Source of the DNA: Incurvaria masculella
Taxonomy: Eukaryota; Arthropoda; Insecta; Lepidoptera; Incurvariidae
NCBI GenBank assembly: GCA_946894095.1
Contig: OX335641.1
Location: 13,038,501 to 13,102,500 of the forward strand
Direction of reading: 5' to 3'
Length of the DNA: 64,000 nt
Part shown: in pieces, positions 1-9,353 of the stretch
How positions within the stretch are numbered: position 1 is the stretch's first letter
How the letters are laid out: the number at the start of each line of letters is the position of its first letter
Translations under genes and position numbers: made by a program
Notes under the pieces: model-generated
Database searches by the model: none
Told to the model about the DNA's origin: nothing
Seen by the model: the letters and a program-made list of their open reading frames with translations, nothing else

Positions 1-238
1 TGGCGAGGTTGCCGCGCCAGAACGACAGAAAGCCCTGCTCCCTGGGAATGCGCACGAAGGCGTCGATTATGCCCTTGTAGCGTTGGTCAGCGGTGATTTG
101 CTTGGAGATGTGCTGCACCTGGAGCAGCAGCTTCACGCGCTCGATGGGCGCCACCACCGTCTTGGAGACGGCGGCAGACACGCCGCCGGCGATGAAATCT
201 TTGGCGAACGCCACGGGGTCTGCGAGTCCCTTCGACAT
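1..238 (-). CDS. ADP/ATP translocase, first coding exon (partial at window edge)
   Basis: Mitochondrial inner-membrane carrier that exchanges cytosolic ADP for matrix ATP. Read on the minus strand from the ATG at 236-238, the sequence starts [15 protein letters not shown] and continues through [20 protein letters not shown], then [24 protein letters not shown] and FWRGNLA. The PIERVK stretch is the mitochondrial carrier signature PX[DE]XX[RK] at the end of transmembrane helix 1, and RIPREQG plus FWRGN are the conserved matrix-helix motifs of this family. Only about 79 of the usual roughly 300 residues are inside the window; the rest lies beyond position 1. The ATG is preferred because it matches the usual short N-terminus. 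Insects can carry more than one paralogue, so no fly gene symbol is assigned. It is divergent from the gene at 1548. Confidence 0.95.
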   Translation of the reverse strand, partial: MSKGLADPVAFAKDFIAGGVSAAVSKTVVAPIERVKLLLQVQHISKQITADQRYKGIIDAFVRIPREQGFLSFWRGNLA

Positions 239-1547
239 TTTGTTTGTCGTATGTAGGTCGCGCGGAGGTTAGTTCGGTAGCGTGGCGTCGGGCGGTCGAT
301 ATCTATCGACTCGGCTCACCTGCTAGCGGCGGTGAGCGCGTGTGTGTCGTTCGGGCGTCGGGCGGGAGTGCGGGCAGCGATGTGGCGGCTCGAGTGCGGC
401 CTTTACATAATCTGCCGATCGGGAACTTCGCAAACTACTGTGCGAGCTGTGACGTCACACTTCTCCGCTCAACTCCCCTCAGCTACCGCGGTCACGGTCA
501 CGTGTTAAATGAGGCCGCAATGCTGCCAACTATCCAATATATTAACTCGACCGAACGTGGCGCCGCCGCGAGAGAACTAAAAAATGTCGCTATCTGCACT
601 TTGTGGCGCAGTTTAAACCTGTTTTCAGTTTATTTTTCAATTCAAGTTTTAAGTCTCAGTATCGAATTATGCTACTACTTTAATTTTCGTCTCCAAAATG
701 AAATGGTAAAAGATTGTTATTAAAATACTTAGAATCTAAGAAATGCTTAACTAATCAAAAGTGTAGCCAATGGGAACAAACCGAAATTCAATGGTGTTAA
801 GTTCGTGCGCTACTTGTTTCCTATTTCCTGTCTATAATCCGTGAAAAACGTAAAGTAACAAAAAAGATCCTTGTTTGAAACGTTGTAATGCTTTTTTCGG
901 ACAATGTATCACAAACGTATATTTATACGCATGCTAACAAAGTTACGTATGCAGTTTGGAGAGCCAGAGCCAGTTAATGTTGTTCTTGGATCCCGGAGCT
1001 GACGTAACAGCGTACTTTGCTCAGCCTTCAAATTGAGCCGGCGCGGCGCTGCGCGCTGGCGCATGCTCCTTGCGTTCGCAGTATCATACCGTTGCCAACT
1101 TCACACCGCGACATTCCTCTACGCATGCGTTAGGTACCGCTCCCCGCCTACCGCGCAACCGCCCTGAATGTTCCCGTCAGCCATTTTGTTGGGCGTTGCC
1201 AGCATACGGCGTTCAATACGACTGGAAAATTACGTAATTTTAAATATTGTTTAGTGTGTTAAAACAGAATCTGTTTGCATACTACTCTTAACGTTTTTTA
1301 GGACAATATTGATAGTAATACTAAGAGCATAGACCAACTTTTCAAGTACTTGGTTCTTATTTAAAAAACAATGCTATTTTAGTGGATAATATTTTTTCGG
1401 CTGGCAAGTTATAAGTAGAATTCGAAATGTCAAAATGACAAAACACCAGCCGTCCATCTAACTACAACGAATGGTGCATACGTTCACAGGAAATATTTTT
1501 AAACTTGGTTGAAACAAACATTTTGGAAGTCATTTAGCAGTTTTGTG
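239..1547. promoter_or_regulatory. Intergenic promoter region between ADP/ATP translocase and the 1548 gene
   Basis: The two flanking genes point away from each other, so this 1.3-kb gap should hold both promoters. Visible sites are a perfect CRE palindrome TGACGTCA at 450-457, an E-box CACGTG at 499-504, NRF1-like cores GCGCATGC at 1059-1066 and ACGCATGCGT at 1121-1130, and a GCCATTTTG element near 1180 resembling a YY1/pleiohomeotic site. The 1020-1195 part is GC-rich, unlike its surroundings. NRF1-type control of a mitochondrial gene would be typical, but promoter function is inferred. The open frame at 244-723 has no protein-like features. Confidence 0.5.
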
Positions 1548-2381
1548 ATGGTAATTCGAGAAGACAGTGACGGACCAATGGAGCTGCCAATAAGTCGGCC
1601 TCCGGCTCATTCCCCGCCCCTGCCGACGCGCAGCAAGTTCGTCGTCGTTAGAAACCACGTGCGCGAGCTAAAGATCGGCGCAGGCGCAAACGCGGAGGCA
1701 ACCGACGAAGACCCAAACAATCACTCGCATTCGGAGCGGAAAAAGAAAAAAAAGGGAGATAAAACCATTAATGCACCATCAGCAGACGTTTTACGGCAAG
1801 ATTCCTCTTCGACTGACCCGTTAGAGAAAATGAAAGATCTGGAAGAGCTGAGAAATGTCTACTTTCAGTGTAAAAATATACTGTCTAAAATTGAAAGGAA
1901 GTATGGAGAGAGTTTGAATTTGAAAATAGGCAATGCCTCACGCCATAAAAGGAAATGTAAAGAAGGTTCTGAGAGCCCTGACGACGATTCTTTGAGCAGC
2001 GATCCGTGTTGCTGTGAACGCAACACCAAAATAGTGTTTGATGATGGCGGCAATGAGATACTCACAGATACCTCCAGCACCCACCATATTTGTGTGCGCA
2101 AGCCCACATCGACTAGCCAAGACTCTTTGCAGGTCGAATACGGAGCCAGCGATAGTGAACTGCCTGATAGCCTAGCGGAATTATCAAAATTACTACGCAA
2201 TGACACACTCCCTGCTACACGCCGTAATGCTATTATCTCCAAGATCCGAATTCTCCGCTTGGAGCTGGGCACAGAACTGCGCTACCACCGTGCTATCCTG
2301 CTGGAGCACCTGCGCCAGGCGCCCAGTGATGTTTTCGATTTCCCTGGCACCAACCTTTTCTCCCTCTCGGGCTATTCATAG
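1548..2381 (+). CDS. Uncharacterised lysine-rich, helix-rich protein, intronless
   Basis: I do not recognise this protein. The ATG at 1548 (MVIREDSDGPMELP) starts a 277-residue chain; the frame opens at a TTG at 1509, but the first ATG is the likelier start. The first 65 residues are proline-rich with basic patches. A SERKKKKKGDK stretch near residue 65 looks like a nuclear localisation signal. Residues about 95-130 (DPLEKMKDLEELRNVYFQCK) form a probable coiled coil. A cysteine cluster (DPCCCERN) and acidic stretch follow. The last 75 residues, with LAELSKLLRND and KIRILRLELGTELRYHRAIL, are strongly helical and end in SLSGYS. Tandem poly(A) signals AATAAA at 2429-2434 and 2438-2443 follow closely, so it looks like a real gene, perhaps a nuclear cofactor subunit. 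Confidence 0.75.
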   Translation: MVIREDSDGPMELPISRPPAHSPPLPTRSKFVVVRNHVRELKIGAGANAEATDEDPNNHSHSERKKKKKGDKTINAPSADVLRQDSSSTDPLEKMKDLEELRNVYFQCKNILSKIERKYGESLNLKIGNASRHKRKCKEGSESPDDDSLSSDPCCCERNTKIVFDDGGNEILTDTSSTHHICVRKPTSTSQDSLQVEYGASDSELPDSLAELSKLLRNDTLPATRRNAIISKIRILRLELGTELRYHRAILLEHLRQAPSDVFDFPGTNLFSLSGYS

Positions 2382-2428
2382 TAGATATTAATTCTGTAAC
2401 TTAATTTGAATAATTTTGCAAATTATGT

Positions 2429-2443
2429 AATAAAGGTAATAAA
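2429..2443 (+). terminator. Tandem poly(A) signals of the 1548 gene
   Basis: Two AATAAA hexamers, at 2429-2434 and 2438-2443, lie about 50-60 bp after the stop codon and mark the probable mRNA 3' end. Confidence 0.65.
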
Positions 2444-2984
2444 GCTATTTGGACTTTTTATATTTTTAACCCTTTAACCGGTTAGTGTGTTTTGATGAAA
2501 ATTAGAGATCATCTTCCGAAAATGAGATCTTTATAATAGCTATCTGAAATTTAATACTTTACCTTTGACATTGGGCTTCTTTGAAACAATAATAATAAAC
2601 TTATAGCTATGCCGTAATTCTGCAGCCTATCCACTAAATGAACTATTTTATTCAGCTATGGTCACAATCAGCTGACCAAAAAAAAAAGAAAATATCAAGA
2701 ATAATAAAAAGTAATCATATCTGAACCCTATCTTCTGTTGCTGCAATTCGTCTTCTTTTGTTTACCCGCCATAGGTTGAATGAATAGTAAAGAAACCAGA
2801 TAGCCCTCTGTTTGCTAAGCAGCAATCCCTAGTAACCTAATTTAGTATTTTGAGGTACGGAAAGTGGGAGGCGCCGCCTAAACTATTTTAGGTCCTCTTT
2901 ATAAAACACTAAAATCTATTCCTCGTGGTTTATTTAATATGTTCATGGACACGAAGAACATATTGTTCGTATTTATTTGTCTTT

Positions 2985-3175
2985 CTGTGACGAAAAAATA
3001 CTATAGTGTTCGTATTCGGTTCCCCTTTTTTGGACAGAAACGCTAAGGTAATATAAAGCAGGTACAGGATTAGTAGCACCATACAAACCATACAACAAGT
3101 GATTTTTTGTGATAATCTTGTACGATGGTACGGAACCCTTCGTGTGCGAGTCTGACTCGCACTTGGCCGGTTTTC
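2985..3175 (+). repeat. GTTCCGTACC dispersed repeat, copy A (right-hand part)
   Basis: Ends with GGTACGGAACCC, then GTGCGAGTCTGACTCGCAC and TTGGCCGGTTTT. The same end recurs at 3545, 6460 and, inverted, at 13338 and 54677, which identifies a dispersed non-autonomous element. Confidence 0.65.
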
Positions 3176-3317
3176 TGTCACATAGGTCACTTTATGCATT
3201 GTTACAAAAAGCATTTGGGAAACTAGAACACTATAGGAAAAATACCCACGGCCGACAAATATTAAACATAGGTTATTATAGGGAATCTAAGTAAATTTTT
3301 TTACTTCTATATTATTT

Positions 3318-3545
3318 TTCCGTCCGTTTGTCTGTCACAGGACTGGTATCTCATGAACCATAATAGGCAGGTAGCTGAAATTTTCAAAGAGTGTGTATTT
3401 ATTTTGCCGCTCTAACAGCAAATAGGTGAAATGAAAAAAAAATAAAGGGAGGTCCATACAAAAAATGTGATTTCTTTGTGTTAAATCTTGTACTATGGTA
3501 TGGAATCCTTCTGTGCGAGTCAGACTCGCACTTGGCCAGTTTTTT
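3318..3545 (+). repeat. GTTCCGTACC dispersed repeat, copy B
   Basis: Contains the family landmarks CCGTCCGTTTGTCTGTCAC, ATCTCATGAACC, TTTATTTTGCCGCT and the terminal GTGCGAGTCAGACTCGCAC followed by TTGGCC. It sits close to copy A in the same orientation. Confidence 0.7.
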
Positions 3546-3849
3546 GTGCTATTGCCATCGACCTTGAAGGGGATTATAGATTCTTTCTCCACCCATTGTC
3601 ACCACATAAAAATTAATGACTCACGGGAAGGTGTTTTATATAATTATTTTTCAACACCCGTAGTAATCCTGTACGTAAGTAGGTGCAATCAAACAATGAA
3701 AATGCAAAGTAGCTCTCCAGACCGCCTTATGAATACAGATTTCTATAAATTCCGATCCACACCACACATGCTGGTCGGAACAGAGGAGTTAGTAGTGATA
3801 ACTTCGCTACAGGCAACTACAATATTGGGAATTTATTCATTATTCAATT

Positions 3850-4035
3850 ATATCATATTAGCCCAACACACCTGATGGGAACTAGATGCCATGCTTATTA
3901 CCTTGATTAACCGTGCAACAGTTACATTGCACTGGATGGAAAACCCGACAATTATCATTGCCGCTTCGACCACTGCTCACTAAATACGATGGTACCAACC
4001 CATGCGGGATTAATCTTGCCACCTAGTAGGAGAGG
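3850..4035 (+). repeat. SINE-like dispersed repeat
   Basis: Shares an ordered set of short blocks (ATATTAGCCCAACAC, GGAACTAGATGCCATG, TGGATGGAAAAC, TTGCCGCTTCGACCA, TTGCCACCTAG) with copies at 16970-17125, 38590-38800 and 63738-63955. The family is diverged, so edges are approximate. Confidence 0.55.
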
Positions 4036-6153
4036 AAGTTTTATGTGCAATTTGAACCATGAATGCCTCAAACGACAAGCACGGAAAAATAGCAGTGGGC
4101 ACAATTATATTCTTTGTATGTGCCGAAATACACAGCAACTTTAAGATCACAGCATACTTTCTCTTCTTTAACAGACTTAAATACATCTAATCATACATGC
4201 TCTACGAATACGTGTGCTAACTGACAGTTACATGTTATTTGTCAATCTGTTATGGCACATTCTTATAGGCCAGTTGGGCATGACAGTTCTGCACCTTGCG
4301 CTCTATAAATCTATTCTGGTCATTCTTTCGTCAATCATTAGCTCTGTTTGTTCAAACTATTTCAAAAAACATTTCATATCTTACTCAACTATTACGCAAC
4401 TTGTCCAGAAGACTAACTCAGCAAATCCTTAAGGAACACATTTTTACTACATTTATGTCTCATCTGCCATAACCAAATCTAGCTTCCGTACATAAGTGTA
4501 CACCAGTCCACTGTTATGAATCGCCATCCGAGCTGTAGGTGCAATCATTCAGCTTCTCATAACATAATTCATCGCTCCATTCACTGTGTTTCCAGCACTC
4601 ACTCTTATTTCAATAATGTGTATGATTCCAATGTAAAATTCAATTTTGTTGTTTAAAGTATGATATATACATCAATTGTAATATTAAGTGGACCCGTACA
4701 TCCATTCAATATAAATACTTAAATTAAAAAAATCTCTTCAAATTACATTCAAACAACATGGTATTTGTTGTCCTTAATGTGAAAATAATTTTCAAAAAGG
4801 ACTTTTTCATCAAGTAATTCTTGTTTTTTTAATATTTAAATATATTTTTTTATGTTTAATCAAAATGCCTTTAAAATAGTTTTTTTTATGTTAATTTTTT
4901 TTATTTATTAACTGTACCTATTTTTAATAGTTGATAGGTGCTTCTATAATGTAGATTTTCTGATTACCACCAAATGGGCAGATGTGTAGTATTTATGCTA
5001 ATGACTGGATTTCTGATATTATTCAACGCGGTGCAAGGTGGTACATGACTACATGTCTCTGGTTTGTTCTCTTGGTAATAATATCAGTATACTTTGATGA
5101 GTCGTCTGAGTGGTGGTGTGCTGCTTGACAGAGTTTAATTTTACAACTTGAACTTGTTTGCTAAAACGGAATAAAATGCAATTAAAGTGCGTGGAAATAT
5201 TCAGAAGTTCATAAGTTCTGTCACATGTTTATTGTGAAATAATTGAGCCATGTTTGTTTTTAAAGTAACCATTTCCATACACGAAAAAGGAACTTACGAA
5301 AACATAGATATGTATAGATATAGATATATAGATAAACATGCTAACCAAGCTTATTCAAAATAACCCCCTACTTCTTTAAATACAAGCCTTTAACCGGTGC
5401 GGCCTTTCGTCTTCGCCTCCAGAGGTATTGAGCAGGCTTTTTCCTTCAAGTATTGCCGTATTTTATAATCCAGCAGATGTATGTCTGGACTGGGGGAGGG
5501 TCAGTTTTCGTGCCCGATGAAGTCAATTTCACACGCTGTCCGCCATTTTTTTTAAATATGTTTAACGGTACGAGAAACAGGTTCCACAAGGTTTGTGAGC
5601 GCGTTTTGATACACCACTGCATTCGTTTATACGCGTTACGCCCTCCCTCCAAAAATATATCTCAGTTAAACCTGAATATGAGACTCCCGGGAAACCGTGA
5701 ATGACTATGAAAAATGACCTCACTGGACGCGCGGTATGCGGCTGCTCGCTTCCAGATTGTTTGCTGTAGTTATCCTCCATTTTAAACATTTTTGAATGGA
5801 AATTTTATCATTGCTGGAGTCCTAACAGTGCGACGGCGATAGCTTCTTTTTCTGCTTTTACACTGGAATCTTCATTATATTATTTGATGGAGCCTTAAAC
5901 AAATCTTTTGGTTGTATTAAAATGTTTCAAAAATCTGATTTGGCGCAAAACCGAACTGATGCAACGCAATGACCACCACCGTCCAAAAATTAATGGAATT
6001 CAAAATAGTGCACATTTTTATTTTCGCAAAAGATTAGAAATTTGAGTTCAATCAATATTTTTGTTGCCAGAATTCTAAATTCAAAAGTTTTGATTATGTG
6101 ACATAACTTATGACCCGACTAGGTATATCTAAATAGGCCAGTTGATGGGGTTG

Positions 6154-6470
6154 ACATTTTTAGGGTTCCGTACCCAAAGGGTGAAAATGGAACCCTATTA
6201 CTAAGCCTCCGCTGTCCGTCCGTCCGTCCGTCCGTCCATCCGTCCGTCCGTCCATCTGTCACAGGGCTGTATCTCATGAACCGTAATAGGTAGGCAGCTG
6301 AAATTTTCACAGAGTGTGTATTTATTTTGCCGCTAAAACAACAAATAGGTAAAATAAAAAAAATATAAAAAAATAAGGGGGGCCCCATACAAAAAACGTG
6401 ATTTTTTTGGTGTTGATGGTACGGAACCCTTCGTGTGCGAGTCTGACTCACACTTGGCCAGTTTTTTTCA
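6154..6470 (+). repeat. GTTCCGTACC dispersed repeat, copy C (near full length)
   Basis: Runs from AGGGTTCCGTACCCAAAGGG through a (CCGT)n tract at 6212-6252, ATCTCATGAACCGTAATAG and TTTATTTTGCCGCT to TCGTGTGCGAGTCTGACTC and TTGGCCAGTTTT. It is the best copy here for defining the element, about 315 bp. The short terminal motif GGTTCCGTACC recurs inverted at the far end (GGTACGGAACCC). Confidence 0.75.
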
Positions 6471-6886
6471 TGGTGGTGCAATTTAGAGCTGTGTTATAAT
6501 ATCCCTAGCTTTTATCAACTTGATGAATGTAGTGTAACGTGATTTGCAATATGTGTGTGACGTGAACCGCTGTGATGAAATTTGAGAAGTTGAAGGTAAA
6601 ATGTTTGATTTTTATAGTATCTGCAGAAATAGCCTGAATCCATTGGAAGTTGCTTGGTGTGTAGCTGTAACTAAATTTTTTTTGAAAAATGGAATAGCTA
6701 ATCACAGTTAACTTGTAGTGCCATACAAATGTACCGTTGGTCAAATACTCATTAATATGTTCATTATGTCAAAATGAAACCCCAAACTGATGAATTGCTC
6801 ATTTCTATTTTTTTTGGATTGCAAATTAAACTTAAAACAACATTTAAAAATAATCTATTTACAAATTTGGAAGGTGTACCGGTCTT

Positions 6887-7010
6887 GTACCCTAAGGCTG
6901 AGATAAATAGTCGTAGCAAAAACTAAGGCTAACGAAAAGTAGTACTTTGTGACGTCACTTTTCGTTAGTCTTAGTTTCTGTTACGACTATTTATCTCAGC
7001 CTTAGGGTAC
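6887..7010. repeat. Palindromic foldback MITE, compact copy
   Basis: An almost perfect 124-bp inverted repeat. It begins GTACCCTAAGGCTGAGATAA and ends with the complement, centred on a GTGACGTCAC palindrome. The two arms are nearly identical, implying a recent origin. Relatives are at 7226-7315, 25559-25732 and 56022-56197. Confidence 0.85.
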
Positions 7011-7225
7011 TAGACGAAATGCGAAGCTTAAAGAGGCATTGCATTTGACCGCAAGTAAAATAAATAAACCTGAGGAATAAAAATCGCATTATTACAATCA
7101 ATTATTTCTCTTCTAGTATTGTACTGTTGTTTACATATGTTTCCATTTTCCATAAAAAAAGTTTTTTGAATAAAGTGAGAAATCTTAATGGAACTGGAAT
7201 ATTTTGTTAAGCATAAAAATAAGTA

Positions 7226-7315
7226 TAGTCGTAACGGAAACTAAGACTAACGAAAAGTACTACTTTGTGACGTCACTTTGCATTACTTTGAAGACTTTCT
7301 CCATACAAAATGTGT
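7226..7315. repeat. Half copy of the palindromic MITE
   Basis: Matches one arm and the centre of the 25559 and 56022 copies (GTCGTAACGGAAACTAAGAC, TTTGTGACGTCACTTTGCAT, CTCCATACAAAATGTGTC) but lacks the closing arm. Confidence 0.7.
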
Positions 7316-9174
7316 CATAAGTGTCCATTAAAAATGCAGATGCTAATATTACCAATGCAAGAATGTAGTCCGTGAATCATCTTGTTTCATTTGTAATAAA
7401 TTAATTTGGTCTCAAATATTCCTAATCGGAATCTGTATATATTTCCTTACTTCTTACTTATATGTAGGTAGGTACTTTATAGGTACGTTGGTATTTTGTT
7501 CATGAAATCGAATAGTGAGCTATAACATTTCTTAATTAACAAATATTCAACACCTGCCTTCTGTTTACTCTTGTAATTGAAATGCCATTATATTTGCTGT
7601 TTGCATAGAAGCTGATCGATTGTCATTGCAACATACTCTCTAACGGACCAAAAGTACCTCCAACCTAACTTAATTGTTCAGTAGAGTGTATGGATTATCT
7701 TGGTCTCTGATTCGAGTGGACACGACGACTGACCTGCTGTGCTGCATGTGTCCACACAATATGCGACGTTTTTATTGTCTCCTTGTGCCATGCTATGCAC
7801 ACTTTGCTGTTTGTATTATTCGCTATGTTAACATAGCAATTCCCTTTAAGACTTCCTCAAAACTCGGTTGCACCAATTCTGACAATTTGTGTGAATACAA
7901 TTTAGGGTCTTCTAAAATATTGAGGTTATTTCTGAAAGCGTACTTTAACTGCGATGGCAAACTTCTTGCTGTGTCGATTTCGGAAATTGAAAATAATACA
8001 ATTCCTTACTAGGTGGTAGGGTTTATCCCGTCTGGGTTGGGACTATCGCATTGTGCGACTGATGCGAAGCTGCAATGAATATTGAAGGAACAAAAAACTT
8101 AAAATTATTTTTGAAAGTGTGATCTGAGAAATTTTATGCAAAATTACATACTCAGTCCGAATATTCGGATTTCAGCAGCCAGAAGATGTTTATTTGAAAT
8201 TTTATCTCTTTTCAGAGATACATAACTCAATAGTTATCTATTACACCGTTTTTAAATGGTTAATGTTATCTAATGGAGGAATTCATAAGCTGCCAAATGA
8301 GTGCTCAGACTATTTGGTCGCGTTCTAGTCCACTTTATCTAATCTTTTTAAAACAAAGTATTGTCCAATTTGGTTGGAGGACATTTGTAAGGAGTTCAAA
8401 GAACCAATTTAAAACCCAACTGCACTGACTGCGTGAGCGTATAACTTTCCTAACGGAACACCAGGATTTATTTTTCCTTTATTTTGGTAGTATTTTTAGT
8501 TCTGAAGATTTCATAACGTTGCTACCCTGGCCATGAACATATCTAGATGTATACGCTGCCAACCCCCACCCTGACCAGTTTCTTGGCAGCATCCCATAAA
8601 CTTGATGACCGTACTAAACTTCTAAAAGAACTTCATATTAAATTTGATCAACAAACCTCTTATTGTGCGATCAGTCAACTCATCAATTTTGAAAAAATAT
8701 CAAAACAGAGTTTTGTATGAAGTTGTTATGTTTCATTAACCCAGTCATATTAGTAAATATATATATGTAGTAGGTATTTACATGATGATTTTATGAATTA
8801 ATTAATGATCTTACCGACAGCTATTTTAAAGCCAACTGTGCTGATAAATTATTTTTTCTATCGCATAAAAGTGGTCACCGCAATCCGTCCAATTTACATG
8901 ACCATCATCTATGGGACCCGGGGTAGTTTTCTAGCCAAATAAAAAAGAATATATTGCATTTTTGTGCCTCCAGAATCGACATGTATGTTTGTATTCGGGA
9001 CGTATTACAATCGCACTGGTTTAACAGCCCGCATTGCTTCTTTTCGCTCCCTAGTTTCACTACTGGGTTAGATACCAGAGTCGGTCATACCGGCTGATGG
9101 GCAAAAATCCAACCTCGCACCGCAGTTAGTGTTCACTATATGTACGTTTCATATTCGTGTCTATCCCTGCGCAG

Positions 9175-9353
9175 ACGGCGGAGCGCGGCGGCGGCGGCTG
9201 GGAGACGCACCGGGTGCGTCTGAGCCGCGTGCCCGGCTACGGGTTCGGCATAGCGGTGTCTGGCGGCCGCGACAACCCCCACTTCGCCAGCGGGGACCCC
9301 TCCATCGCCGTGTCCGACGTCCTGCGCGGCGGGCCCGCCGAGGAGAAGCTGCA
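9175..9353 (+). CDS. pyd: pyd exon 1 of those placed: PDZ1, first part
   Basis: Reads [19 protein letters not shown], then [18 protein letters not shown] and [25 protein letters not shown] is the carboxylate-binding loop of PDZ1 and GGRDNPHF is a ZO hallmark. The exon enters at phase 0 after GCAG and ends after two bases of a Gln codon (CA, donor gtgagt). Being phase 0 with no ATG, it needs an upstream exon. Confidence 0.95.

Larger units (their letters stand above)
2450..9174. other. AT-rich region upstream of the first recognised pyd exon
   Basis: No convincing coding exon is visible. The region holds copies of a lepidopteran GTTCCGTACC repeat (about 2985-3175, 3318-3545, 6154-6470), a SINE-like repeat (3850-4035), a perfect palindromic MITE (6887-7010) and a related half copy (7226-7315). 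A more GC-rich patch at 5390-5770 could be a promoter or first-exon region. The 5' exon or exons of pyd should lie here or upstream of the window. The open frames at 3495-3875 and 7674-8012 begin with non-ATG codons or overlap repeats. Confidence 0.5.

Noticed and set aside
244..723. 159-residue open frame on the plus strand
   Set aside because: No ATG start at the listed left edge, no domain, and it overlaps the promoter and 5' leader of the translocase gene.
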